In this document: in pieces, positions 1 to 7,754 of the stretch
Numbering within the stretch: the stretch's first letter is position 1
Layout of the letters: each line of letters starts with the position of its first letter
Assembly (NCBI GenBank): GCA_041670885.1
Contig: JBAXYJ010000031.1
Coordinates: forward strand, 1-17,703
DNA: 17,703 nucleotides
Reading direction: 5' to 3'
Source: JAJBWD01 sp041670885
GTDB lineage: Bacteria > Bacillota > Clostridia > Clostridiales > Clostridiaceae
The notes under the pieces: generated by a model
Told to the model about the DNA's origin: nothing
What the model saw: only the letters and a program-made list of their open reading frames with translations
Databases searched by the model: none
Translations under genes and position numbers: made by a program

Positions 1-922
1 CTAAAAGCTCAACTCCTTTTTGATCAACCAGCCTGGTAACCATAGCTATCATTGGTGTATTTTTATCCTGTGTAAGACCTAAGTCCTTTTGAAGGAGCAG
101 CTTATTTTTAGCTTTTCTTTCAAAGTTTTCGCTGTTATAATTTACAGATATATTTTTATCATTTTCAGGATTATATGTATCAGTGTCTATTCCATTAACT
201 ATTCCTGTAGTTTTATAAGATACACTGGATATAAGTCCATCTAATCCTTCTCCGTAGAATGCTGTCTTTATTTCTTCAGCATAGGTGGGGCTCACTGTAG
301 TTACCTTATCTGCGTAATTTATTCCGCCCTTCATATAAGATACTGCATCGTAATATTTCATTTTATCTTCTGAATAGAACTCATCAGAAAGATTTAGAAG
401 TTCATCTAATACATCTCTGCCAAAGAGTCCCTGGTATCTTAGATTATGGACTGTAAGAACTGTCTTTATTCCCAGATCACTATGAAAAGATTTCAGCAAA
501 AGAGGAATTATGGCAGTATGCCAATCGTTGCAGTGAATTATATCAGGTTTAAAGTCAATATTATAAACACTTTCTATTACAGCTTTAGAAAAAAATGAAA
601 ATTTTTCTCCATCATCATAGTCTCCATAAATATTGGGTCTGTTAAAATAATACATATTGTCAACGAAATAGAAAGGTATTCCGTCATACTCCTTATATTC
701 TATTCCACAATATTGATTTCTCCAGCCTACCTGTACATTATAGTCACATAGCTTTGTTATTCCTTCCAGGTATTTAGATGGAATAGAACTATATTTAGGC
801 ATAATAACCCTGACATCCACTCCTGATTTTCTTAATGCTTTAGGCAGTGCATAGGCTACGTCGCCTAAACCCCCAACTTTAATAAATGGATATGCTTCCG
901 CCGCTGCAAATAGTATTTTCAT
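1..922 (-). CDS. glgA: Glycogen synthase, 3' part missing (window edge)
   Basis: Transfers glucose from ADP-glucose to the non-reducing end of a growing alpha-1,4-glucan in the cytoplasm, the polymerising step of glycogen synthesis. The start is ATG at 922 with an AGGAG Shine-Dalgarno sequence just upstream. The first 307 codons are present and run off the left edge of the window. Near the N-terminus (about residues 15-22) is KVGGLGDV, the ADP-glucose-binding signature of GT5 bacterial starch/glycogen synthases. It is followed by family landmarks such as IIHCNDWHTA and LTVHNLRYQG, and by VNGIDTDTYNP where the first Rossmann domain gives way to the second. It begins 10 bases after glgD stops, so it is the third gene of a glgC-glgD-glgA operon. 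No frameshift is visible. Family assignment is secure; the C-terminal half is not visible. Confidence 0.95.
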   Translation of the reverse strand, partial: MKILFAAAEAYPFIKVGGLGDVAYALPKALRKSGVDVRVIMPKYSSIPSKYLEGITKLCDYNVQVGWRNQYCGIEYKEYDGIPFYFVDNMYYFNRPNIYGDYDDGEKFSFFSKAVIESVYNIDFKPDIIHCNDWHTAIIPLLLKSFHSDLGIKTVLTVHNLRYQGLFGRDVLDELLNLSDEFYSEDKMKYYDAVSYMKGGINYADKVTTVSPTYAEEIKTAFYGEGLDGLISSVSYKTTGIVNGIDTDTYNPENDKNISVNYNSENFERKAKNKLLLQKDLGLTQDKNTPMIAMVTRLVDQKGVELL

Positions 923-932
923 TTCTTCACTC

Positions 933-2051
933 CTATCTTCTATCGTATATCGGAACTTTTTCTATGACTAGTGGTATATCCTTATCACCCACTAAAGTTT
1001 TGCTTTCTTCTATTACAACGTTCTTATCTACTATGGTATTGAATATATGAGCATCCTCTTTAATAACACAGTTCTGCATTATTATTGAGTTTTTAATAAC
1101 TGCTCCCTTGCCTATCTTAACTCTTCTGAATATTATACTGTCCTCAACATTTCCTTCTATTACTCCTCCATTTGCTACTAATGAATTTTTAACGTTAGAA
1201 TCATCAGTATACTTAGTAGGAGCTTCATCCATTACTTTTGTCTTGATATAGCCATATTTAAAAAACAGTTCTTCATTAACTTCCGTGTTTAGCATATCCA
1301 TATTTGCCCTGTAATACGACTTAGTTGAATTAATACATCTTAAATATCCATTAAATTCATAGGCATTAAATTTTAAGTTGAGAAAATTATTATTAAGTGC
1401 ACTTTTTAGTGTTTGAAAATATCCTGTTTCTATACATTTATAAATATAATCTATTAATATTTCTTTTTTAAGAATAAACATTTCCATAGATATGTTCAGT
1501 TCCTTATGAACTCCGATATTTTTACCAACAGATAGAATATTACTATCATCATCAATATTCAGGCAGTCACATTCTAAGAATTCCTCTCTTCCTGTTTTTA
1601 TTTTCTTATAAATAAGAGTTACATCTGCCTTACTTTTTTCGTGGAATTCAGCAGCTTCATAAAAATCAATATTGCATACCATATAAGAGCTGGATAAAAT
1701 TACATACTTTTCCTTACTTCTATATAAATACTCCATATTATTTTTTAATATTTCTATATCATTTATATTATTGGAAAATGCAGAAAAATTAAAAACAAAT
1801 AATCCACTTATTTTTCTGTCTAAATCCCAGGGCTTTCCTGAACCTAAATGGTCAATTAAAGATCTGGAGTTGCTTTGAGTAATTAATCCAATATTTTTAA
1901 CACCGCTGTTAACTAAATTTGAAATAATAAAATCTATTATCCTGTACCTTCCTCCAAATGGTATGGAGGCTAAAGGTCTATTTTTTGTAAGTCCTTTAAT
2001 ATTATCTTCTCTTTCATTTAATGTTAATATGGACATATAATTTTTAAGCAT
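933..2051 (-). CDS. glgD: GlgD, non-catalytic ADP-glucose pyrophosphorylase-like subunit
   Basis: A paralogue of GlgC found next to it in Firmicutes, where it pairs with GlgC and modulates ADP-glucose pyrophosphorylase activity. The 372-residue protein keeps the fold landmarks (ASIPFGGRYRIIDF at about 28-41, GKPWDLDR, and a left-handed beta-helix C-terminus with hexapeptide-like repeats from about 285). It lacks the glycine-rich GGxGxRL nucleotide loop: its N-terminus reads MLKNYMSILTLNERE where GlgC has GGQGSRLG. The SGDH motif of GlgC is also replaced (VILSSSYMVCNIDF). These losses fit a regulatory rather than catalytic subunit. The ATG at 2051 has AGGTGAG upstream and lies 4 bases after the glgC stop, which suggests coupled translation. 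Confidence 0.93.
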   Translation of the reverse strand: MLKNYMSILTLNEREDNIKGLTKNRPLASIPFGGRYRIIDFIISNLVNSGVKNIGLITQSNSRSLIDHLGSGKPWDLDRKISGLFVFNFSAFSNNINDIEILKNNMEYLYRSKEKYVILSSSYMVCNIDFYEAAEFHEKSKADVTLIYKKIKTGREEFLECDCLNIDDDSNILSVGKNIGVHKELNISMEMFILKKEILIDYIYKCIETGYFQTLKSALNNNFLNLKFNAYEFNGYLRCINSTKSYYRANMDMLNTEVNEELFFKYGYIKTKVMDEAPTKYTDDSNVKNSLVANGGVIEGNVEDSIIFRRVKIGKGAVIKNSIIMQNCVIKEDAHIFNTIVDKNVVIEESKTLVGDKDIPLVIEKVPIYDRR

Positions 2052-2055
2052 ACTC

Positions 2056-3207
2056 TCACCTACTTCTTTTTATTGTATTTTCATTTAATTTTTCACCATT
2101 AGCTATAAGTGTTATGTCTTCTTCATTTCCAACCAAGCTGTTTTCTCCGATAAGGGCATTTTCTCCCACTATAGCCTTTATAACCTTTGCACCGGATTTT
2201 ATTCTTGTATTTCCCATAATAACTGAATCTAGAATTTCAGCTCCCGTCTCTACTATAACATCTGGAAACAGAACGGAATTATTTACTTTCCCGTTTATCC
2301 TGCAGCCCTCAACAATAAGAGAATTTTTAACAGAAGAATCATTTCCTAAATACTGAGGAGGTCTTGTAGGATTCACAGAGTATATTTTCCATTTTGTATC
2401 ATGAATATTTAGTTTGTTATTTTCATCCAATAAGTCCATATTAGCTTCCCATAGGGAATTTATTGTACCTACATCTTTCCAGTATCCTTCAAAAGGATAG
2501 GCAAACATGCCAAAGCTATTATCTATCATTTTAGGAATAATATTCTTTCCAAAGTCATTTGATGAGCTTTTATCCTTTTCATCTTCTATAAGCATTTGCT
2601 TTAATTTTTTCCAGTTGAAAATATATATTCCCATAGATGCCAGATTTGATTTTGCATTTTTAGGTTTTTCTTGAAACTCTGTAATTTTAAGCTCAGCATC
2701 TGTGTTCATAATTCCAAATCTATTTGTTTCTTCATAAGGAACCTTAAGCACAGCTATGGTTGCATCTGCATTTTTTTCTTTATGAAAATTAAGCATAAGG
2801 GAATAGTCCATTTTATAAATGTGATCACCTGATAATATAAGAACATAATCCGGCTCATAATTGTCTACAAACCTTATATTCTGATAAATAGCATCAGCAG
2901 TTCCTTTATACCAGTCACCCCCTGTACTTTTCATATGAGGAGACAGAATGTCAACTCCGCCGTTATTTCTGTCTAAATCCCAGGGGGTGCCTATTCCTAT
3001 ATGATTATTTAATATAAGCGGCTGATATTGAGTCAGAACTCCCACAGTGTCAATTCCTGAATTTGAGCAATTACTTAAGGTAAAATCAATTATCCTGTAC
3101 TTACCTCCAAAAGGTACTGCTGGTTTTGCAATTTCTTTTGTTAAAATTCCTAATCTTGAGCCTTGACCTCCTGCTAAAATCATTGCAATCATTTCTTTTT
3201 TTGGCAT
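2056..3207 (-). CDS. glgC: Glucose-1-phosphate adenylyltransferase (ADP-glucose pyrophosphorylase)
   Basis: Makes ADP-glucose and pyrophosphate from ATP and glucose-1-phosphate, the committed step of bacterial glycogen synthesis. The 383-residue protein has the full catalytic signature set: GGQGSRLG at about 13-20, [44 protein letters not shown] and [16 protein letters not shown]. The C-terminal part (from about 290) is a left-handed beta-helix of hexapeptide repeats that carries allosteric and assembly functions in the family. The ATG at 3207 is preceded by AGGTGGGGA. It is the first gene of glgC-glgD-glgA. The 67 bases upstream separate it from the PHP gene and could hold its own promoter, or the two may be co-transcribed. 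Confidence 0.96.
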   Translation of the reverse strand: MPKKEMIAMILAGGQGSRLGILTKEIAKPAVPFGGKYRIIDFTLSNCSNSGIDTVGVLTQYQPLILNNHIGIGTPWDLDRNNGGVDILSPHMKSTGGDWYKGTADAIYQNIRFVDNYEPDYVLILSGDHIYKMDYSLMLNFHKEKNADATIAVLKVPYEETNRFGIMNTDAELKITEFQEKPKNAKSNLASMGIYIFNWKKLKQMLIEDEKDKSSSNDFGKNIIPKMIDNSFGMFAYPFEGYWKDVGTINSLWEANMDLLDENNKLNIHDTKWKIYSVNPTRPPQYLGNDSSVKNSLIVEGCRINGKVNNSVLFPDVIVETGAEILDSVIMGNTRIKSGAKVIKAIVGENALIGENSLVGNEEDITLIANGEKLNENTIKRSR

Positions 3208-3248
3208 ATTATCCCCACCTTTATAATTTATTGATTCTATATTTATAT

Positions 3249-3278
3249 TCTATATAAATCTATTTTTTCCTTTATCAA
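3249..3278 (-). promoter_or_regulatory. Possible sigma-A promoter for glgCDA
   Basis: On the minus strand TTGATA (3278-3273) is followed after 18 bases by TATAGA (3254-3249), about 40 bases before the glgC start codon. The -35 overlaps the end of the upstream PHP gene. In such AT-rich DNA a match of this quality can arise by chance, and read-through from the PHP gene is an alternative. Confidence 0.35.
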
Positions 3279-4024
3279 TATACAATTTTCCTGTTTTTAA
3301 AATGACAGGGTTTCAAATTCAAATCATGAAGTATTTCTTCTGCTGATGAAAAGTTATTTCCAATTAAATCTGAGCTGTGAGCATCGGAGCCTATAGTTAC
3401 ATAATTTCCCCCTAATTCTTTATATCTTTCAAATATCTGTTTCAGGCTGTTATAAGCTTCCTTTTCATTTAATCTTCTTGTATTTAGCTCTAAAATTATG
3501 TTATTTTCTAATAAGGAATCCAAAATTTCATCAATTAAATCTTTATACTCACTATACCTTATTTCTTTATCTTCAAATATCGAGTATCTGCAGATATAAT
3601 CAATATGAGCCAGAGCATCAATATAAGGATTTTTATTAATGCTGTATAAAATAGTTTCAAGATACAGTCTATACAATTCTTCCCTTTTATAGGTTTTATA
3701 TATATCCGGATAATATAAATCATAGCCGTCTACAAAATGGACCGCCCCCAGTATATAATCATAGGGTGCTCTTTCACATATTGCTCTGGCTTCCTCTTCA
3801 GTCTCTTTTGTTAAACCAATCTCAATCCCAAGAAGTAATCTGTCGTTTCTATATTTAATGTACTCCTTGTAAAACTCTGCCACATCAAAAACAAATCTGG
3901 GAGAAACATTTATATCCATATGATCAGTTATAACAACTCCGGATTTTTTAGGATTTTTAATTATATTTATAATGTTTTCCTTTGAATCTTCTGAAAATTT
4001 TGAATGAACGTGTGAATCGAACAA
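3275..4024 (-). CDS. PHP-domain phosphatase, histidinol-phosphatase (HisJ) family
   Basis: A metal-dependent phosphoesterase of the polymerase-and-histidinol-phosphatase (PHP) superfamily, 249 residues, close to the usual HisJ length. Metal-ligand motifs appear in the expected order: DSHVHS at 3-8, ITDHMD at about 33-38, LGAVHFVD in the middle, LAHIDYICRY, and GSDAHSSDLIG near the C-terminus. HisJ members convert histidinol phosphate to histidinol in histidine synthesis, but no his genes are nearby, so the substrate here is not established by context. The start is TTG at 4024, not ATG: a GGTGG Shine-Dalgarno sequence lies at a good distance, and the HxH motif begins at residue 5, leaving no room for a later start. 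It is divergent from proB. Confidence 0.85.
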   Translation of the reverse strand: MFDSHVHSKFSEDSKENIINIIKNPKKSGVVITDHMDINVSPRFVFDVAEFYKEYIKYRNDRLLLGIEIGLTKETEEEARAICERAPYDYILGAVHFVDGYDLYYPDIYKTYKREELYRLYLETILYSINKNPYIDALAHIDYICRYSIFEDKEIRYSEYKDLIDEILDSLLENNIILELNTRRLNEKEAYNSLKQIFERYKELGGNYVTIGSDAHSSDLIGNNFSSAEEILHDLNLKPCHFKNRKIVY

Positions 4025-4087
4025 AATACCACCGCCTTATATATCGTTACAACTTTATTATAATTTATTTCACTGATTAAATAAAGT

Positions 4088-4116
4088 TTGAATAACTATA
4101 AATATTATGCTATAAT
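4088..4116 (+). promoter_or_regulatory. Sigma-A promoter of proBA
   Basis: TTGAAT (4088-4093), a 17-base spacer, then a perfect TATAAT (4111-4116). Transcription should start near 4123, giving a leader of about 29 bases before the proB ATG at 4152. That is too short for a T-box or riboswitch, so control by leader RNA is unlikely. Confidence 0.75.
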
Positions 4117-4151
4117 TTCTTAAACTTTACGTCAAAAGGTGGGATTCCTTC

Positions 4152-5282
4152 ATGAATTATAATAGACAGGATTATTTGAAGAATGTTAAAAGAGTAGTAA
4201 TAAAGGTAGGTTCTTCAGGTATTACACATTCTAACGGCCTTATTAACTTTAACAAAATGGAGCATTTATGTCAGCAGATTGCAGATATTCATAACAGAGG
4301 TATAGAAATTATTTTTGTTTCATCAGGAGCTATCGGTGCCGGTATGGGAAAACTGATGTTTAAGGAAAGGCCAAGAACTATACCTGAAAAACAGGCGGCA
4401 GCTGCTGTAGGACAAGGAATTTTAATTCATCTTTATGAGAAAATGTTTTCAGAGTATGGAATAACTATTGCCCAAATACTCTTAACCAGGGAAGATATGG
4501 GAAGTAAAAATAGATATTTAAATGGAAGATTTGCTCTTTCTGCTTTAATAGAAAAAAATGTAATACCTATTATAAATGAAAATGATGCAATATCTGTTGA
4601 GGAAATAAAATTTGGAGATAATGATAACCTGTCTGCACTGGTAGCCTGCATGGTAGAAGCTGACCTTCTTATAATTTTATCAGATATTGATGGATTATAT
4701 GATAAAAATCCTTCATTATTTACGGATGCATCTATTATAAATTTTGTGGATAAGATAGACAAAAGTATAGAAGAATTTGCAGGAGGAACCTTAAGTAATG
4801 TTGGAACCGGCGGTATGATTACAAAAATTAGAGCAGCCAGGGTATCAACCTCCTCCGGAATTCCTATGATTATCGCAAAAAGCGATGAACCCTATGTTCT
4901 TGATAAGATATTATCCTTTAATGATTTAGGTACATTTTTCAAGCCAAAAATTGTTCCACTTAAAAAGGAAAAAAGATGGATTGCTTTTGCTTCAAAAGCT
5001 AATGGGAGCATTCTAATAGATGATGGTGCTAAAAATGCCCTGACAGAACATCATAAAAGCCTTCTTCCATCAGGTATTTTAAATATATCCGGTAACTTTA
5101 GCCATAGAGATGTGGTTAATATTATAGATACGAAAAATAAAATCATAGCAAGAGGAATAACAAACTATTCCAGTTCAGATTTAGAAAAAATTAAAGGGAT
5201 AAAAACCGGGGATATAGAAAAGGTTTTAGGAATAAAAAACTACAATGAGGTTATTCATTGTGATAATCTGGTAATAATCTAA
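4152..5282 (+). CDS. proB: Glutamate 5-kinase
   Basis: Phosphorylates L-glutamate to gamma-glutamyl phosphate, the first and feedback-controlled step of proline synthesis. The 376-residue protein has an amino-acid-kinase domain (about 1-260) with VVIKVGSS at about 15-22, FVSSGAIGAGM, IPIINENDAIS, FGDNDNLSALVA and the GTGGMITKIRAA loop. A C-terminal PUA domain follows from about 275 to 360 (WIAFASKANGSILIDDGA onward), as in the long form of the enzyme. The ATG at 4152 follows AAAGGTGGG at suitable spacing. It lies 30 bases upstream of proA in the same operon. Assignment is secure. Confidence 0.97.
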   Translation: MNYNRQDYLKNVKRVVIKVGSSGITHSNGLINFNKMEHLCQQIADIHNRGIEIIFVSSGAIGAGMGKLMFKERPRTIPEKQAAAAVGQGILIHLYEKMFSEYGITIAQILLTREDMGSKNRYLNGRFALSALIEKNVIPIINENDAISVEEIKFGDNDNLSALVACMVEADLLIILSDIDGLYDKNPSLFTDASIINFVDKIDKSIEEFAGGTLSNVGTGGMITKIRAARVSTSSGIPMIIAKSDEPYVLDKILSFNDLGTFFKPKIVPLKKEKRWIAFASKANGSILIDDGAKNALTEHHKSLLPSGILNISGNFSHRDVVNIIDTKNKIIARGITNYSSSDLEKIKGIKTGDIEKVLGIKNYNEVIHCDNLVII

Positions 5283-5312
5283 AAATTTATATTTTTATAT
5301 TTAGGAGGATTT

Positions 5313-6554
5313 ATGGAAGAAATATTAAATATATTAAAGAGAACAAAATATGCTTCATCTATATTATCTGGAGAAAGTAAAGATAATAAAAATCTTGCTT
5401 TAAGGTCCATTGCTGATTTATTAGTTAAGGAAAAGGATAAAATTCTGTCTGCAAATATTTTAGATATAGAAAACGGACGGAAAAATAACATGAAAGACTC
5501 TTTGATTGACAGGCTTTATTTAGACAGCAGCAGGATTAAATCCATGGCAGGCAGCGTACTTAGTATAGCGGAAGATAATGATCCTATAGGAAATGTAGAA
5601 AAATCTTTTTATTCTAAAGCCGGGCTTTTAATAAGCAAGGTAACGATCCCAATTGGAACTATCGGAATAATATATGAAGCAAGACCAAATGTCACTGTAG
5701 ATGCAGCTGCTCTCTGCATTAAATCTTCAAATTCTGTTATATTAAAAGGCGGAAAGGAAGCACTAAATTCCAACTTAGCTCTTGTAAACATAATAAGAGA
5801 GGCTATAGGAAAATATATACCGGAAGATTGCATAAACTATATATCAACCTCAGACAGGGAAGCTTTATCTTTTATACTATCTCAGAGAGATTATTTAGAC
5901 CTTATTATACCAAGAGGCGGTGCAGGACTTATAAAATTTGTTGCTGGAAATTCAAAGGTTCCTGTAATTGAAACAGGAGTTGGAAACTGCCATATATATG
6001 TTGATGAATCAGCAGATCTTAATATGGCAGAAAACATAATAATAAATGCAAAAACTCAAAGGCCCGGAGTATGCAATGCCATGGAAACTCTTCTTGTTCA
6101 TAAAAATATTGCAGATAAATTTCTTCCTTCTCTTGGAAAGAAATTAAGTGATAAAAATGTAGAAATAAGAGGATGTGAAAAAACTGTCAGTATATTAAAA
6201 TATGCTAAGCTGGCAGATGAGGAGGATTATTATAAAGAATTCCTTGACTTAATATTAGCAGTTAAGGTAGTTGACTCAATAGAAGACGCCATAGCTCATA
6301 TTCAAAAATATACTACAAATCATTCTGAAGCTATAATTACAAATGATTATAAAAATTCAAAGCTTTTCATCTCCAGCATTAATTCGTCTGCAGTTTATGT
6401 TAATGCTTCCACCAGGTTTACCGATGGAGGGGAGTTTGGATTTGGAGCTGAAATAGGCATAAGCACCCAAAAGCTTCACGCCAGAGGGCCTATGGGACTT
6501 AAAGAGCTTACCAGCTATAAATACGTTATACTTGGAAACGGAGAAATAAGGTAA
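5313..6554 (+). CDS. proA: Gamma-glutamyl phosphate reductase
   Basis: Reduces gamma-glutamyl phosphate with NADPH to glutamate-5-semialdehyde, the second step of proline synthesis, and works directly on the product of ProB. The 413-residue protein is full length for this aldehyde-dehydrogenase-superfamily member. Visible motifs are TIPIGTIGIIYEARPNVT at about 111-128, LIIPRGGAGLI, VIETGVGNCHIYVD, and QRPGVCNAMETLL with the catalytic Cys at about 254. The C-terminal stretch FTDGGEFGFGAEIGIST is typical of the family. The ATG at 5313 has a perfect AGGAGG at 5303-5308. The last codons and the stop (6552-6554) lie inside one copy of a 10-bp direct repeat that brackets a nested inverted-repeat block downstream. 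Confidence 0.97.
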   Translation: MEEILNILKRTKYASSILSGESKDNKNLALRSIADLLVKEKDKILSANILDIENGRKNNMKDSLIDRLYLDSSRIKSMAGSVLSIAEDNDPIGNVEKSFYSKAGLLISKVTIPIGTIGIIYEARPNVTVDAAALCIKSSNSVILKGGKEALNSNLALVNIIREAIGKYIPEDCINYISTSDREALSFILSQRDYLDLIIPRGGAGLIKFVAGNSKVPVIETGVGNCHIYVDESADLNMAENIIINAKTQRPGVCNAMETLLVHKNIADKFLPSLGKKLSDKNVEIRGCEKTVSILKYAKLADEEDYYKEFLDLILAVKVVDSIEDAIAHIQKYTTNHSEAIITNDYKNSKLFISSINSSAVYVNASTRFTDGGEFGFGAEIGISTQKLHARGPMGLKELTSYKYVILGNGEIR

Positions 6555-6665
6555 TTGCATAATTTAAGAATCTATTTTTTCAGGTTTAAAAAGCGTTGAT
6601 GATTCGTTATTTTAAACCTGAAAAATCAGCCAAAATGTTATTATGCGATTTCCTTAAATAAGGTA
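6544..6665. repeat. Nested inverted-repeat block bracketed by a 10-bp direct repeat (possible MITE-like insertion)
   Basis: The 10-base word AAATAAGGTA occurs at 6544-6553 and again at 6656-6665. Between and partly overlapping the copies, outer arms 6547-6563 and 6640-6656 are complementary at 15 of 17 positions. Inner arms 6576-6591 and 6610-6625 (TTTTTCAGGTTTAAAA and its complement) are perfectly complementary over 16 bases around an 18-base loop. The inner stem has T's on its 5' side and A's on its 3' side on either strand, the reverse of an intrinsic terminator. A small non-coding mobile element with target duplication is one reading; a structured 3' end is another. No coding capacity is seen. 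Confidence 0.5.
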
Positions 6666-6683
6666 GGAATTCCTACCTTTTTT
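6660..6683 (+). terminator. Intrinsic terminator of proBA, overlapping the 3' end of orr
   Basis: A perfect 20-base palindrome at 6660-6679 forms a hairpin with stem AAGGTAGG/CCTACCTT and an AATT loop. A run of six T's at 6678-6683 completes an intrinsic terminator on the plus strand. The palindrome contains the TAG stop of orr (6675-6673) and mirrors it with a TAG on the plus strand at 6664-6666. It may also slow minus-strand transcription leaving orr, but the T-tract on that side is weak. Confidence 0.75.
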
Positions 6684-7746
6684 CATAATATTTTTTAACA
6701 TAGGGAGATGTCATAGCAGCAAGCAGGGCACCATAGCTTAAATTAAAGGATAAAATGTCCCCTACCTTATAAACGTTTTTGCATTTTGTAACATCTAAAA
6801 TCAAATGATCTGAACTTGCTCCAATAATCTCTAAATAATTATCATCCGGTTTTAGTCCATTTATTAAAATATCCTGTCTTCCCACTGCCAGTATTGCTCT
6901 TTTCATTATTCCTTTATCCTTAAATACCGGCTTGTTTCCGAAAGCATCTATTCCCAGATGTCCCTTGGGGCTGGAGGGCTTCTCTTTTATCTCTATTATT
7001 TCTCCTTTTAACTTAAAAGCATCATTAAAACATCCCGGAATAATATTTCCATAAGAGGTCTCTCTTCCAAGCACTATGCCTTCACCAATTCTAAGCTGAT
7101 TTATCCCTTTTGGGATAGTCTTATCTACCACCATATATAAGGAACTGGAATTACCTCCTGATATTATTGGAAGCTTAGTTTTGTATTTATCATCTATTGA
7201 TTTTTTTATTTCTATAAGCCTTCCTAAATTTTCTTTATCCGGTATAACCCCTCCGTAGCAGGTAAGATTTGTCCCGATTCCGGAGAGTTTAATATTTTTT
7301 AAGTTTATAATCTTATCTACTACGTTTAAAACTTCGTTTTCCATTATTCCTTCTCTTAAATCACCTAAATCTATCATTAGAATAATTTTATGAATTTTAC
7401 CCAATTTTTCAGATGCTTTATCTATGCTGATTATTGTATCTATCTCAGAATTTAAGCTATAATCAGAATATAAAACAACCTCTTCTATATCACTTTCCAT
7501 TGGTATTCTAAGCAGCATTTTTTCACAGCTAAAACCGATTAATTTTTTTAAATTTGATATTCTGGAATCACCCATTATTTTTATTCCTGCATCTAAAAAT
7601 TCTTTAACAATAGGCTTTCTTGCCAAAAATACCTTTGAAACACCTACAATATTAATGTTTTCTTCACTGCAAAGTTTATTTATTACCTTAGCATTATTCC
7701 CAATTTTTCTTAAATCAATTTCTAAACAAGGATAAAATTTTTTCAT
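6673..7746 (-). CDS. orr: Ornithine racemase (PLP-dependent, alanine-racemase N-terminal fold)
   Basis: Interconverts L- and D-ornithine and so supplies D-ornithine to the aminomutase OraSE encoded upstream in the same operon. The 357-residue protein has the alanine-racemase N-terminal TIM-barrel fold. The segment GVSKVFLA places the PLP-binding lysine at about residue 38, and LMIDLGDLREG, GTNLTCYGG, ISGGNSSSLY and QLRIGEGIVLGR follow the barrel strands and phosphate-binding loop seen in ornithine and related amino-acid racemases. The ATG at 7746 has AGGTGA upstream and lies 8 bases after the preceding gene. Fold alone would allow alanine or another amino acid as substrate. The complete ornithine operon around it makes ornithine by far the best call. 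Confidence 0.9.
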   Translation of the reverse strand: MKKFYPCLEIDLRKIGNNAKVINKLCSEENINIVGVSKVFLARKPIVKEFLDAGIKIMGDSRISNLKKLIGFSCEKMLLRIPMESDIEEVVLYSDYSLNSEIDTIISIDKASEKLGKIHKIILMIDLGDLREGIMENEVLNVVDKIINLKNIKLSGIGTNLTCYGGVIPDKENLGRLIEIKKSIDDKYKTKLPIISGGNSSSLYMVVDKTIPKGINQLRIGEGIVLGRETSYGNIIPGCFNDAFKLKGEIIEIKEKPSSPKGHLGIDAFGNKPVFKDKGIMKRAILAVGRQDILINGLKPDDNYLEIIGASSDHLILDVTKCKNVYKVGDILSFNLSYGALLAAMTSPYVKKYYEKR

Positions 7747-7754
7747 AAAATCAC

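Noticed and set aside
4117..4151. T-box or attenuator leader before proB
   Set aside because: The leader is about 29 bases with no stem-loop or T-box sequence.
6576..6625. Inner inverted repeat as a bidirectional intrinsic terminator
   Set aside because: The T-run precedes and the A-run follows the stem on both strands, the wrong polarity; the palindrome at 6660-6683 fits a terminator better.
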